A stretch of 64,000 nucleotides of DNA, taken from contig NZ_AP018817.1 in the NCBI RefSeq assembly GCF_024349785.1, positions 1,519,501-1,583,500 of the forward strand, given 5' to 3'. Position numbers and translations under genes: made by a program. The notes under the pieces were generated by a model. The model was not told where the DNA came from and made no database searches. It worked only from the letters and a program-made list of their open reading frames with translations. Position 1 is the first letter of the stretch. Each line of letters starts with the position of its first letter. The stretch is from Sphingomonas bisphenolicum (GTDB lineage: Bacteria; Pseudomonadota; Alphaproteobacteria; Sphingomonadales; Sphingomonadaceae). Shown one piece after another: positions 1 through 11,018 of the stretch.

Positions 1-172
1 TGCGTCGCCATGATCCCTGTTCCTCCCTGCACGCCCGTAACGGGCTTCCAGCTTGCTGGACGATTGTACAGAATGTTTCCGCCATGCAAATAAGGTCTGC
101 TCAACAATATTGGCGCGGCGATCATAGGAAACGCCTTGGAAAGCGGGGCTTCAATCTGTTAGCGCTGCTATC

Positions 173-2446
173 ATGCCCAGCACACCCGCCGCCGCCGCCC
201 GACAGATTCTCGTCCGCCTGCAGGAGGTGATGGCTGCGCGCAACAGCGCGCAGACCAAGCTGAACAAGGTCGTGGAGATTATCGGCGAGTCGCTGTCGAG
301 CGAGGTCTGCTCCATCTATCTGGTGCGCGAGGGCGTGCTGGAGCTGTTCGCGACCCGCGGCCTGAAACAGGAAGCGGTCCATGTCACCCGCATGGCGATG
401 GGCGAGGGCCTGGTCGGCCTGATCGCCACCAATGTCGAGACGCTGAACCTGGACGAGGCGGCGTCGCATCCCGATTTCTCCTATCGTCCCGAAACCGGCG
501 AAGAACTGTTCCATAGTTTCGCAGGCGTGCCGATCGTACGGCGCGAGCGCGCGATCGGCGTTCTGTGCGTGCAACATGCCGATCCGCGCAAATATGAAGA
601 GGTGGAGATCGAGGCGCTCCAGACCGTCGCCATGGTGATGTCCGAGCTGATCGCGAACGCCGAACTGGCCGATGACGGCCCGGCCGACCAGCGGGTGACA
701 GACACCGGCACGACCATGTTGCACGGGTTGCAACTGGTGATGGGCATGGCGCGCGGCCATGTCGTCTTCCACCAGCCGCGCGTCCATATCGAACATACCG
801 TCGCGGAGGATACCGAGGCGGAGCGGCAGCGCGTGATTTCCGCCTTCACCAAGATGCGCGAGCAGATCGACCGGATGACCGGCGCGGCCGAGTTCGGCAT
901 GGAGGGCGAGCATCAGGAGGTGCTCGAAACCTACAAGATGTTCGCCTATGACGAGGGCTGGACGCGGCGCATCAACGAGGCGATCGACAGCGGCCTGACC
1001 GCCGAGGCGGCGATCGAGCGGGTGCAGCAGCGCACCCGGATGCGGATGCGGCAGATCGACGATCCGCTGCTGTCCGACCGGATGCACGATCTGGAGGATC
1101 TGGCCAACCGCCTGCTGCGGATCGTTTCGGGGCAGTTGGGTACGGCGGCGCAAATGGGGCTGCGGCAGGACGCGATCCTGATCGCGCGCAATCTGGGGCC
1201 GGCGGAGCTGCTGGAATATGACCGCCGGCGGCTGAAGGGCGTGATCCTGGAGGAAGGGTCGCTGACCGCGCATGTCACCATCGTCGCGCGCGCCATGGGC
1301 GTGCCGGTGCTGGGCCGGGTGCGCGACATCCGCCATCTGGTGAATGAAGGCGACCTGATCCTGATGGACGTCGGGGCCAACACGCTGCTGATTCGCCCGA
1401 CCGCCGACATGGAAGAGGCGTTCGAAAGCAAGCTGCACGTCACGCAGAAGCGCCGCGCCGAGTTCGTCGCCATGCGCGACCTGCCGTCGGTGACGGCGGA
1501 CGGGCAGCGGGTCGAACTGATGGTCAATGCCGGGTTGCGCGAGGATGCGCAGGCGCTGGACATGGTGGGCGCGGACGGGATCGGCCTGTTCCGCACCGAA
1601 TTCCAGTTCCTGGTGTCGGCCACGCTACCGCAGCGCGAGAAGCAGCAGCGGCTCTACAAGGATGTGCTGGACGCGGCGGGAGACAGGCCCGTCATCTTCC
1701 GCACCGTCGATATCGGCGGGGACAAGGCGCTGCCCTATATGCAGCGCGACGATGACGAGCATGAGGATAATCCGGCGATGGGCTGGCGCGCGCTGCGGCT
1801 GGCGCTGGATCGAGACGCCCTGATGAAGGCGCAGGCGCGCGCGTTGCTGGAGGCGAGTGCGGGCAAGGTGCTGCACGTCATGTTCCCGATGGTGTCGGAA
1901 CCATGGGAATATGAAGAGGCGCGCGCGCTGGTCGAGCATCAGCGTGAATGGCTGCAGGGGCAGAAGAAGAAGCTGCCGATCGCGGTGCGCTATGGCGCGA
2001 TGCTGGAGGTGCCGGCGCTGGCCGAGGTGCTGGATATCCTGCTGCCCAAGCTGGATTTCCTGTCGATCGGCACCAACGACCTGACCCAGTTCCTGTTCGC
2101 GGCCGACCGGGCGCACCCCAAGCTGGCCGAGCGCTACGACTGGCTGAGCATCGCGATCCTGCGCTTCCTGGACCGGGTGGTGCGGACATGCCACGACTAT
2201 CAGGTGCCGGTCGGCGTGTGCGGCGAAATGGGCGGGCGCACGCTGGAGGCGCTGGCGCTGATCGGGCTGGGGGTGCGACGGCTGTCGATCACCCCTGCGT
2301 CGGTCGGGCCGGTGAAGGCGATGATCCGCGCGATCGATGCGGAGGAATTGCGCGTGCTGATGCGCGAGTTGCTGGACGCCGGGGTCATCGACATTCGCGG
2401 GCGACTGACGCAATGGGCGGTCGAACGGAACATCGAACTGAACTGA
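173..2446 (+). CDS. ptsP: PEP-protein phosphotransferase PtsP (nitrogen PTS enzyme I)
   Basis: Cytoplasmic enzyme I of the nitrogen-related PTS. It takes phosphate from phosphoenolpyruvate and passes it to an NPr/HPr-type carrier. The 757-residue protein has the usual PtsP architecture. An N-terminal GAF domain (about 10-165) senses small ligands and separates PtsP from sugar-PTS enzyme I. The phosphohistidine domain carries the S-L-T-A-H-V-T signature with H367 as the likely phosphorylated residue. The C-terminal PEP-binding TIM barrel contains C-G-E-M-G-G with catalytic C683. Length fits the family. The start is the ATG at 173; I see no strong Shine-Dalgarno before it. A HTH/RodZ-like gene follows 73 bases downstream on the same strand. 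No NPr or EIIA gene is in the window, so the phosphorelay partners must lie elsewhere. Confidence 0.95.
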   Translation: MPSTPAAAARQILVRLQEVMAARNSAQTKLNKVVEIIGESLSSEVCSIYLVREGVLELFATRGLKQEAVHVTRMAMGEGLVGLIATNVETLNLDEAASHPDFSYRPETGEELFHSFAGVPIVRRERAIGVLCVQHADPRKYEEVEIEALQTVAMVMSELIANAELADDGPADQRVTDTGTTMLHGLQLVMGMARGHVVFHQPRVHIEHTVAEDTEAERQRVISAFTKMREQIDRMTGAAEFGMEGEHQEVLETYKMFAYDEGWTRRINEAIDSGLTAEAAIERVQQRTRMRMRQIDDPLLSDRMHDLEDLANRLLRIVSGQLGTAAQMGLRQDAILIARNLGPAELLEYDRRRLKGVILEEGSLTAHVTIVARAMGVPVLGRVRDIRHLVNEGDLILMDVGANTLLIRPTADMEEAFESKLHVTQKRRAEFVAMRDLPSVTADGQRVELMVNAGLREDAQALDMVGADGIGLFRTEFQFLVSATLPQREKQQRLYKDVLDAAGDRPVIFRTVDIGGDKALPYMQRDDDEHEDNPAMGWRALRLALDRDALMKAQARALLEASAGKVLHVMFPMVSEPWEYEEARALVEHQREWLQGQKKKLPIAVRYGAMLEVPALAEVLDILLPKLDFLSIGTNDLTQFLFAADRAHPKLAERYDWLSIAILRFLDRVVRTCHDYQVPVGVCGEMGGRTLEALALIGLGVRRLSITPASVGPVKAMIRAIDAEELRVLMRELLDAGVIDIRGRLTQWAVERNIELN

Positions 2447-2519
2447 ATGGGCGGACGCGGCGTTGACAACGCCCGTCCCGCAATGAGACAAGGCCGGCCA
2501 TCACAGGTCGCGGAGCAGC

Positions 2520-3458
2520 ATGGCAGACGAACCAGAACTCGAAACCGGGGCGGAAAGCGCGCCGGAAGCGCAGCCTTCGACCCCCGGCGCCAAGCTACGT
2601 GCTGCGCGGGAGGCGCAGGGTCTTTCGATCCAGGACGTCGCGACCCGCACGCGCATCGCCCAGCGCCAGCTTGAAGCGGTCGAGCGCGACGATTATGCGG
2701 CCCTGCCGGGCATCCCCTATGCCGTCGGTTTCGCCCGCGCCTATGCTCGCGCGGTCGATCTGGACGAGGTGGCGATCGCGGCCGAGGTGCGCCATGGCGT
2801 GCATAATAGCGACATGGGCGCGCGGTACGAGGCGTTCGAGCCGGTCGATCCCGCACGGGTTCCGCCGCGGCGGCTGGCATGGGTGGTGCTGGCGATCGTG
2901 ATCGTGCTGATCGCGGGCTATACCATCTGGCGGACCCAGTTGATGACGCCGCCGACCGGCGAAGAAATCGCGCAGGAGCAGGCCCAGCCCGCGGCCGAAC
3001 GTACCCCCGGCGTCGCGCCTGTCGCGCCCGCCGCCCAGCCGGTGGTGTTCACCGCCGTCGACGACGTGTGGCTGCGCATCTATGACGAGGCGGGCGAGCG
3101 GTTGAAGGACGGCTTGCTCAAGAAGGGCGAGAGCTTCACGCTGCCGCCGTCCGCCAAGGGACCGATGATCCTGACCGGACGCCCCCAGGCGCTGAGCGTG
3201 ACCGTAGGGGGCAAGCCGATCGCGCCGCTCGGCGCGGCCGATCGCACCATCGCGGACGTGCCGGTCAGCGCCGAAGCGCTGCTGGCGCGCGGCGCTGCGC
3301 CCGTGGCCGGCCCGGCCGTGGCGCCGGCCCGTCCGGCGCCACGCCGGACAGGCGCGGGGCAGGGCGGAACCGGGCGGAGCGAGGCGAGCAGCCCAGCCGT
3401 TCCGACGCCTGCGCCGGTTGCACCCGTCGGCGACGGGACCGCTGCACCGCAACCCTGA
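2520..3458 (+). CDS. RodZ-like membrane protein with N-terminal helix-turn-helix
   Basis: A 312-residue protein with a cytoplasmic helix-turn-helix of the Cro/RodZ type (about 22-90, containing A-R-E-A-Q-G-L-S-I-Q-D-V), one transmembrane helix (about 119-137) and a periplasmic DUF4115-like beta domain (about 173-258) followed by an Ala/Pro-rich tail. This is the RodZ layout. RodZ links MreB filaments to the wall-synthesis machinery and helps set rod shape. A GGAG box at 2512-2515 sits five bases before the ATG and supports this start. It follows ptsP and precedes ybgF on the same strand. The family assignment is sound. That it is the functional RodZ of this organism is inferred, because many alphaproteobacteria carry divergent homologues annotated only as HTH proteins. 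Confidence 0.85.
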   Translation: MADEPELETGAESAPEAQPSTPGAKLRAAREAQGLSIQDVATRTRIAQRQLEAVERDDYAALPGIPYAVGFARAYARAVDLDEVAIAAEVRHGVHNSDMGARYEAFEPVDPARVPPRRLAWVVLAIVIVLIAGYTIWRTQLMTPPTGEEIAQEQAQPAAERTPGVAPVAPAAQPVVFTAVDDVWLRIYDEAGERLKDGLLKKGESFTLPPSAKGPMILTGRPQALSVTVGGKPIAPLGAADRTIADVPVSAEALLARGAAPVAGPAVAPARPAPRRTGAGQGGTGRSEASSPAVPTPAPVAPVGDGTAAPQP

Positions 3459-3548
3459 CGGGGGCGGTCGGGCGGACAGGCGACGTCGCGCTTTACCGCG
3501 CGAAATATCGCCTTATGGTTAAGCCAGGAATATCAGTCGGGGATCATC

Positions 3549-4499
3549 ATGCGTAACGCCCTTCTTGCGACAACGGCGGCTTTGCTGGCCGTTGCCATGC
3601 CTGTCATGGTCCAGCCCGCCGCTGCGCAGAACGCGCCGGTGGAGGTGCGGGTCGACCGGCTGGAAAAGGAAATGCGCGCGGTGCAGCGCAAGGTGTTTCC
3701 GGCCGGTACCCCGATCGAGGCGGAGATCAGCCGCCCGGCCACGCCCACGATCGCGCCCGGATCGCCCGCGTCCACCCCGATCGCCGACCTGACCGCGCGG
3801 GTCGGCGCGCTGGAATCGCAGCTCGCCTCTATCACGGGCCAGGTGGAGGAGAATAGCTACAAGCTCCGCCAGCTGGAGGAGGCGTTCAACAAATATAAGG
3901 CGGAGAATGACGCGCGCATGGCCGAGCCGGCGCCCGTCGCCGTGCCCACGCCCCGGCCGTCCGCATCCGCATCCGTACCGGCAGAGGCCGCGCCGATCGC
4001 GGCCCAGCCCCGGCCCGCCGCCGCCAAGCCGGCCCCTGCTGCTGCGCCGCCGGTCGCGAGCGACGCACGCAAGGCCGCCGTCGCGGCGGTGGAGCGGCCC
4101 GACACCGGCGATGCCGCCAGCGACGCCTATAATTATGGCTATCGTCTGTGGGACGCCAAATTCTATCCCGAGGCGCAGGGCCAGCTAAAGGCGACGGTCG
4201 AGAAATATGGCGCCAGCCCGGTCGCCAGCAAGGCGCAGAACCTGCTTGGCCGCGCCTATCTGGACGATGGCAAGCCGGCGCTCGCGTCGGTCGCCTTCTA
4301 TGAAAATTACCAGAAGCGCCCGCGCGGCGACCGTGCGGCGGACAGCCTCGCCTATCTGGGCGATGCGCTGATCCAGCTCAAGAAGCCGGCCGATGCGTGC
4401 AAGGTCTATCAGGAGCTGGAGCAGGTCTATGGCGGCAGCCTCTCTTCCACCCTGCGCGGCATGATGACTGCAGGCCGCGCCAAGGCGAAGTGCAGCTAA
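3549..4499 (+). CDS. ybgF: Tol-Pal system TPR protein YbgF/CpoB
   Basis: A 316-residue periplasmic protein. It begins with a clear signal peptide (about 1-27, ending A-A-A-Q). A short coiled-coil stretch follows with hydrophobic heptads (about 30-60 and 85-118), then an Ala/Pro-rich linker. The C-terminal tetratricopeptide repeats (about 195-312) include the Y-N-Y-G-Y-R-L-W-D-A-K-F-Y-P-E-A start typical of YbgF. The family works with Tol-Pal and couples outer-membrane constriction to peptidoglycan synthesis at division. No tolQRAB or pal gene is visible here, so the gene is separated from the rest of the tol cluster. The start of tilS overlaps its last ten bases, suggesting translational coupling. 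Confidence 0.85.
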   Translation: MRNALLATTAALLAVAMPVMVQPAAAQNAPVEVRVDRLEKEMRAVQRKVFPAGTPIEAEISRPATPTIAPGSPASTPIADLTARVGALESQLASITGQVEENSYKLRQLEEAFNKYKAENDARMAEPAPVAVPTPRPSASASVPAEAAPIAAQPRPAAAKPAPAAAPPVASDARKAAVAAVERPDTGDAASDAYNYGYRLWDAKFYPEAQGQLKATVEKYGASPVASKAQNLLGRAYLDDGKPALASVAFYENYQKRPRGDRAADSLAYLGDALIQLKKPADACKVYQELEQVYGGSLSSTLRGMMTAGRAKAKCS

Positions 4500-5455
4500 G
4501 CAGCGATGCGACCGCGCTGGTAGCGCGGCTGGACGCGGCGACGCGTGCGCTGGTCGGGGACGACCGGGCGGCGCGTTTCGGCGTGGCGGTGTCGGGCGGG
4601 CCGGACAGCATGGCTTTGCTGTGGCTGGCCGTGCGCGCCTTTCCGGATCGCGTGGCGGCGGTAACGGTCGATCATCAACTGCGCGCAGAATCGGCAGATG
4701 AAGCGGCGATGGTCGCGCGCTGGTGCGCGGATCGGGGTATCGCCCATGCGACGTTGACGCCCGACCGGCCGGTGGCGGGCAATGTTCAGGCCTGGGCGCG
4801 GGCGCTGCGCTATCGGTTGATCGAGGCATGGCGGGCCGGGCAAGGGATCGACTGGGTCATGACCGCCCATCATGCCGACGACCAACTGGAAACGATGCTG
4901 ATGCGCCTTAACCGCGGGTCGGGCGTCGGCGGACTGGCCGGGGTGCGCGCGCGATCGGCATCGGGTGCGGGCCGGGTGATCCGCCCGCTGCTGGGGGTGC
5001 GTAAGGCGACGTTGCAGGCGCTGGCCGACGGGGAGGGCCTGCCCCATGTCCATGATCCGTCCAATGCCGATCCGCGCTTCGACCGGGCGGCGCTGCGGAC
5101 GGCGCTGAGCCAGGCGCCCTGGCTGGATGTCGAGGCGGCGGCGCGCAGCGCGGCGGCGCTGGCGGAGGCGGACATGGCGATCGGGTGGAGCGTGGCGGCA
5201 TTGGCCGCAGAGCATGTGCGCGCCGACGGGGCGGGGTGGCGGCTGGAACGTACGGACCTGCCGCGCGAATATTTGCGGCGGCTCTTGCTGCTCATGCTGG
5301 AGCGGGGCGAGGCGCAGCCGCCGCGCGGCGACAGCCTGGATCGCGCCATGGCGGCCGCAATGGCCGGCGGGCAGGCGAGTATGGGCGACTGGCTATTAAA
5401 GGGTGGGACGCAATGGACGCTGCATCCTGCGCCGCCGCGGCGCACGCCGCAATAA
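4490..5455 (+). CDS. tilS: tRNA(Ile)-lysidine synthetase TilS
   Basis: TilS attaches lysine to the wobble cytidine of the tRNA-Ile CAU anticodon, using ATP, so that it reads AUA. The N-terminal PP-loop ATPase motif S-G-G-P-D-S is at residues 35-40 of the chosen protein. The sequence around D-H-Q-L-R and the M-T-A-H-H-A-D-D-Q motif also match the family. I place the start at the GTG at 4490, which overlaps the 3' end of ybgF by ten bases and gives 321 residues. The longer in-frame ATG at 4397 would lie deep inside ybgF and adds residues with no family character. The C-terminal part is short, as in many alphaproteobacterial TilS proteins. The gene is essential in most bacteria. Confidence 0.93.
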   Translation: MQLSSDATALVARLDAATRALVGDDRAARFGVAVSGGPDSMALLWLAVRAFPDRVAAVTVDHQLRAESADEAAMVARWCADRGIAHATLTPDRPVAGNVQAWARALRYRLIEAWRAGQGIDWVMTAHHADDQLETMLMRLNRGSGVGGLAGVRARSASGAGRVIRPLLGVRKATLQALADGEGLPHVHDPSNADPRFDRAALRTALSQAPWLDVEAAARSAAALAEADMAIGWSVAALAAEHVRADGAGWRLERTDLPREYLRRLLLLMLERGEAQPPRGDSLDRAMAAAMAGGQASMGDWLLKGGTQWTLHPAPPRRTPQ

Positions 5456-5582
5456 TCGTTACGGAAAGGTTCCACGGATTGTCGCGCAAGCCCCACGCTT
5501 CGCCGATTTGATGCGGTGCAATGACCTTTCTTTAACGGCCGCCATGGCTATCCTGCGGCCTTTATAGCGGGGAATCTGGTGC

Positions 5583-5774
5583 ATGGTGGAATTTGCGGCA
5601 CTGACCTATGGCCTGTTGGCCAGTGTCATTCTTTCGGCGGCGCAGCGTAATCGCAAGCGCGGGCGGCCGCATTCGCCGTTGCTGCTCTATGTCGGTTATC
5701 TGCTGTGCGGCCTGTCGGGCGGGGTGGCGCTGGCGCTGGCCTATGTCGCGCTGACGCTGCTGGGCGTCGCCTGA
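5583..5774 (+). CDS. small two-helix membrane protein, function unknown
   Basis: A 63-residue reading frame between tilS and ftsH. It has two hydrophobic stretches (about 4-19 and 33-60) separated by a strongly basic loop (Q-R-N-R-K-R-G-R), consistent with a small inner-membrane protein with a positive cytoplasmic loop. GGGGAA at 5571-5576 is a good Shine-Dalgarno six bases before the ATG. I do not recognise the family. Small membrane proteins next to ftsH could be regulators or substrates of the protease, but that is only a guess from position. Codon use looks like the neighbours (G or C at third positions), which argues for a real gene. Confidence 0.55.
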   Translation: MVEFAALTYGLLASVILSAAQRNRKRGRPHSPLLLYVGYLLCGLSGGVALALAYVALTLLGVA

Positions 5775-5870
5775 ACCCTGGCGCGCGGCGCGTGAAATAG
5801 CGGTCGGGACGGGACTGCGTGCGCTTGCGCTTTTGCCGGCGCGCCCTATCTTGGCCGGTGAAAGCGAGTG

Positions 5871-7823
5871 ATGATGAACGACGAGAAAGACCCGCAGGGC
5901 AACCCCTGGATCAAGAGCGCCATGATTTGGGCGGGCGTGATCGTCGCCCTGCTGATGTTCGTGTCGCTGTTCGACAGCCGGACCGCGTCCAGCGCGGGGA
6001 CCGGCATCGCCTATTCGGAATTCCGGTCCAAGGTGCAGGAAGGCCAGGTCAAGGACGTCGCCATCGCACCGGACAAGATCAGCGGTACATTGTCGGGCGG
6101 ACAGAAGTTCACCACCATTCCCGTCGCCGATCCGGGCCTGACCAGCCTGCTGGACGATAATGGCGTCAAATATTCGGGCCAGGCGCAGGACCAGCCCAGC
6201 TTCTGGCAGATCCTCATCTACCAGTCGCTGCCGTTCCTGCTGATCCTGGGCATCGCCTTCTTCGTGCTGCGCCAGATGCAGAAGGGCGGCGGCGCGGGCG
6301 GCGCGATGGGCTTTGGCAAGTCCAAGGCCAAACTGCTGACCGAAAAGCATGGCAAGGTGACGTTTGACGACGTCGCCGGCATCGATGAGGCGCGCGAAGA
6401 GCTTCAGGAAATCGTCGAGTTCCTGAAAGACCCGACCAAGTTCGCGCGTCTGGGTGGCAAGATTCCCAAGGGCGCGCTGCTGGTCGGTTCGCCCGGCACC
6501 GGCAAGACGCTGCTGGCCCGCGCGATCGCGGGGGAGGCGGGCGTGCCCTTCTTCACCATTTCGGGGTCCGACTTTGTCGAGATGTTCGTGGGCGTCGGCG
6601 CGAGCCGTGTGCGCGACATGTTCGAACAGGCCAAGAAGAATGCGCCCTGCATCGTCTTCATCGACGAAATCGACGCGGTCGGCCGCCATCGCGGCGCGGG
6701 CCTGGGCAATGGCAATGACGAGCGCGAGCAGACGCTGAACCAGCTTCTGGTCGAGATGGACGGCTTCGAAGCGAACGAAGGCATCATCATCGTTGCGGCG
6801 ACCAACCGCCCCGACGTGCTGGACCCTGCGCTGCTGCGGCCGGGCCGCTTCGACCGCCAGGTCGTCGTGCCTCGTCCCGACATCGACGGGCGCGAGAAGA
6901 TCCTGGCCGTGCATATGAAGAAGGTGCCGCTGGCGCCCGACGTCGATCCCCGCGTCATTGCGCGCGGCACGCCGGGCTTTTCCGGCGCGGACCTCGCCAA
7001 TCTCGTCAACGAAGCGGCGCTGACCGCGGCGCGGCGGGGCAAGCGGCTGGTCGCGATGGACGAATTCGAATCCGCCAAGGACAAGGTCATGATGGGTGCG
7101 GAGCGCCGCTCCATGGTCATGACCGACGACGAGAAGAAGATGACCGCCTATCATGAGGCCGGCCATGCCATCGTGTCGGTCCACGAAGCCGCGTCCGACC
7201 CGATCCACAAGGCGACGATCATCCCGCGCGGCCGCGCGCTGGGCATGGTGATGCGCCTGCCGGAGCGGGACAGCTACAGCTATCATCGCGACAAGATGCA
7301 CGCGAACATGGCCGTCGCCATGGGCGGACGCGTCGCCGAGGAGATCATCTTCGGTTACGACAAGGTGTCGAGCGGCGCGTCGGGCGACATCCAGTACGCC
7401 ACCAAGCTGGCGCGCGACATGGTCACCCAATGGGGCATGTCCGACAAGCTGGGGCCGCTGCAATATGAAGAGCAGCAGGGCGAGACCTTCCTGGGCTATT
7501 CGCAGAGCCAGCGCGTCCATATGTCCGACGAGACCGCCAAGCTGATCGACGCGGAAATCCGCGGGCTGGTGGAACAGGGCTATGCCCGCGCGCAGGAACT
7601 GCTCAAGGGCCATGAGGACCAGTTGCACCTGCTCGCCAACGCGATGCTGGAATATGAGACGCTGAGCGGCGAGGAAATCCGGGCGCTGCTGGAAAAGGGC
7701 GAGATCACCCGCGACGACGGCACGACGATCAAGCCGTCGGTGATCCCGGCGGCGGGCTCCTCCATCCCGCGCATCCGCAAGCGCAAGGGCCCGTTCGGCG
7801 AGGCGAGTCCTGCAGGGGCGTAA
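5871..7823 (+). CDS. ftsH: ATP-dependent zinc metalloprotease FtsH
   Basis: Membrane-bound AAA+ protease that degrades misfolded membrane proteins and short-lived regulators. The protein has an N-terminal transmembrane helix, a periplasmic segment, a second transmembrane helix, an AAA domain with Walker A G-S-P-G-T-G-K-T (about residues 206-213) and Walker B I-V-F-I-D-E-I-D, and the zinc-binding H-E-A-G-H (about 428-432). Total length of about 650 residues is normal. Three possible start codons lie together (GTG 5868, ATG 5871, ATG 5874). The conserved N-terminus probably begins at one of the ATGs; I use 5871. A strong terminator follows at 7851. Confidence 0.97.
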   Translation: MMNDEKDPQGNPWIKSAMIWAGVIVALLMFVSLFDSRTASSAGTGIAYSEFRSKVQEGQVKDVAIAPDKISGTLSGGQKFTTIPVADPGLTSLLDDNGVKYSGQAQDQPSFWQILIYQSLPFLLILGIAFFVLRQMQKGGGAGGAMGFGKSKAKLLTEKHGKVTFDDVAGIDEAREELQEIVEFLKDPTKFARLGGKIPKGALLVGSPGTGKTLLARAIAGEAGVPFFTISGSDFVEMFVGVGASRVRDMFEQAKKNAPCIVFIDEIDAVGRHRGAGLGNGNDEREQTLNQLLVEMDGFEANEGIIIVAATNRPDVLDPALLRPGRFDRQVVVPRPDIDGREKILAVHMKKVPLAPDVDPRVIARGTPGFSGADLANLVNEAALTAARRGKRLVAMDEFESAKDKVMMGAERRSMVMTDDEKKMTAYHEAGHAIVSVHEAASDPIHKATIIPRGRALGMVMRLPERDSYSYHRDKMHANMAVAMGGRVAEEIIFGYDKVSSGASGDIQYATKLARDMVTQWGMSDKLGPLQYEEQQGETFLGYSQSQRVHMSDETAKLIDAEIRGLVEQGYARAQELLKGHEDQLHLLANAMLEYETLSGEEIRALLEKGEITRDDGTTIKPSVIPAAGSSIPRIRKRKGPFGEASPAGA

Positions 7824-7850
7824 GGGCTGATCGCAGCGATGTTATAATGA

Positions 7851-7879
7851 GGGCGCAGCCGGTGGTTGCGCCCTTTTTT
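7851..7879 (+). terminator. intrinsic terminator after ftsH
   Basis: A perfect 7-bp stem (7851-7857 with 7867-7873, sequence gggcgca/tgcgccc), a 9-base loop and six T residues at 7874-7879, starting 28 bases after the ftsH stop. This is a textbook rho-independent terminator. Confidence 0.87.
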
Positions 7880-9601
<1,722 letters not shown>

Positions 9602-9613
9602 GTACTTTCTTAA

Positions 9614-9741
9614 TCCCCCTCCCTTTTAAGGGAGGGGCTAGGGGTGCGTGGCGAGCGTAGCGAGCTTCAACCGCCTCAAGGTTGCAAGCGCCGCTTGCGC
9701 GGCGCACCCACCCAAGTCCCCTCCCTTGAAAGGGAGGGGGG
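9614..9741. repeat. dispersed palindromic repeat with two hairpins
   Basis: Two nearly identical hairpins bound the element. At 9616-9637 and at 9718-9739 the same 10-base arm (cccctccctt) pairs with its complement (aagggagggg) around a two-base centre. The arms are followed or preceded by related ggggtgcg and cacccaccc segments, so the whole unit is also a large imperfect inverted repeat. It lies between guaB and rsmB. Its hairpins may act as the guaB terminator, or the unit may be a non-coding repeat of the REP/MITE type. Similar units are, to my knowledge, common in sphingomonad intergenic DNA. Confidence 0.7.
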
Positions 9742-9750
9742 AAGAATGGC

Positions 9751-10926
9751 ATGACCCCCTCCGCCAGAATTCAGGCCGCGATCGATCTGCTCGACGCCAT
9801 CATCGCATCCGCGCGCGATGGCGGGCCGGCGGCCGATACGCTGATCGCGCGCTATTTCAAGGAACGGCGCTATGCCGGGTCGCGGGATCGGCGGGCGGTG
9901 CGCGACCATGTCTATGATGCCATCCGCCGGGCGGCCGAGCGGCCGGAGACGGGACGCGAGGCGATGATCGGGCTGGCGCTGGAGCGGCCGGAGGTCGCTG
10001 CGCTGTTCGACGGATCGACCCATGCGCCGCTGCCGATAGAGCCGGGCGAGATGGGCGCGGAAGCCGGTGCGGTGCCGCGCTGGCTGCAACCGTTGCTGGC
10101 GGACAAGGTGGAACAGGACGCGCTGCTGGGCCGTGCGCCGGTGGATGTGCGCGTGAACCGGCTGAAAGCGACGCCGCCGGATGTCGCGCCTTTGCTGCCC
10201 GACGCGACGCCGATCGCTGGCCTGCCCGACGGACTGCGCCTGCCCGAAGGCTTTCCGGTCGAGCAGCAGGCGGCATGGAAGGATGGGCTGGTCGAGGTGC
10301 AGGACGCCGGCAGCCAGTGGATCGCGGCAGCGTGTGCCGTGCAACCGGGCATGACGGTGATCGATCTATGTGCGGGGGCCGGCGGCAAGACGCTGGCGCT
10401 GGCGGCAGCGATGGGCGGGCGGGGTAATTTGATCGCCGCCGATACGATCCGGTCACGGCTGGCGCGGCTGGAACCGCGCGCGGCGCGGGCGGGGGCGACC
10501 TTCATCGAGACGCTGCTGCTGGACCAGAGCCATGAGGCGCGGGGGCTGGAGAGCCTGAACGGACAGGTGGACGTCGTACTGGTCGATGCGCCCTGTTCGG
10601 GTACCGGCACCTGGCGGCGCAACCCGGAGGCGCGCTGGCGGTTGACGCAGCCACGGCTGGACCGGCTGGTCGCGGAACAGGCCCGCATCCTCGATTTCGC
10701 AGCGTCGTTGCTGGCGCCGGGCGGGGCGCTGGTCTATGCCACCTGCGCACTGACCGAGCGGGAAGGGCGCGGCCAGGTCGATGCCTTTCTGGCGCGCCAT
10801 GCCGGATGGACGGCGGAACCGATCGCCCTGCCCGTCGGCCGGGCGCATGGCGCCGGGTTGCTGCTGACGCCGGGGCATGACGGCAGCGACGGCTTCTTCT
10901 TTGCGCGGCTGCGCCGGGAGGCGTGA
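9751..10926 (+). CDS. rsmB: RsmB-type 16S rRNA (cytosine-5) methyltransferase
   Basis: SAM-dependent RNA methyltransferase of the RsmB/Nop2/Sun family, expected to methylate a cytosine of 16S rRNA (C967 in E. coli). The 391-residue protein has an N-terminal NusB-like helical domain (about 1-130) and a C-terminal Rossmann domain with SAM-binding D-L-C-A-G-A-G-G-K-T. Both family cysteines are present: D-A-P-C-S-G-T-G (C282) and Y-A-T-C (C332). Assignment to RsmB rather than another Nop2/Sun paralogue rests on the NusB-like domain and overall length. Codon bias matches the neighbours. Confidence 0.88.
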   Translation: MTPSARIQAAIDLLDAIIASARDGGPAADTLIARYFKERRYAGSRDRRAVRDHVYDAIRRAAERPETGREAMIGLALERPEVAALFDGSTHAPLPIEPGEMGAEAGAVPRWLQPLLADKVEQDALLGRAPVDVRVNRLKATPPDVAPLLPDATPIAGLPDGLRLPEGFPVEQQAAWKDGLVEVQDAGSQWIAAACAVQPGMTVIDLCAGAGGKTLALAAAMGGRGNLIAADTIRSRLARLEPRAARAGATFIETLLLDQSHEARGLESLNGQVDVVLVDAPCSGTGTWRRNPEARWRLTQPRLDRLVAEQARILDFAASLLAPGGALVYATCALTEREGRGQVDAFLARHAGWTAEPIALPVGRAHGAGLLLTPGHDGSDGFFFARLRREA

Positions 10927-11018
10927 AACAGGCCATGGACAAGCGCCCGCAAAATCGCGACACTTGGGGCGTGGGCTATGGGCCGAAATCAACGCCTGAA
11001 ACATGGCTGGAGACATTA

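Noticed and set aside
1..11. Possible start of a divergent minus-strand gene (ATG at 11-9, coding M-A-T) with a GGAGG about 10 bases upstream
   Set aside because: Only three codons are in the window, too few to name or confirm a gene. The stretch from 12 to 172 holds two small hairpins (33-45 and 47-60) and no clear promoter.
122..1438. Long minus-strand open frame opposite ptsP
   Set aside because: Antisense shadow of a GC-rich gene; His/Arg/Gln-rich composition and no family motifs. The same applies to long antisense frames opposite ftsH, guaB, lptD, the RND pumps, tolC and valS.
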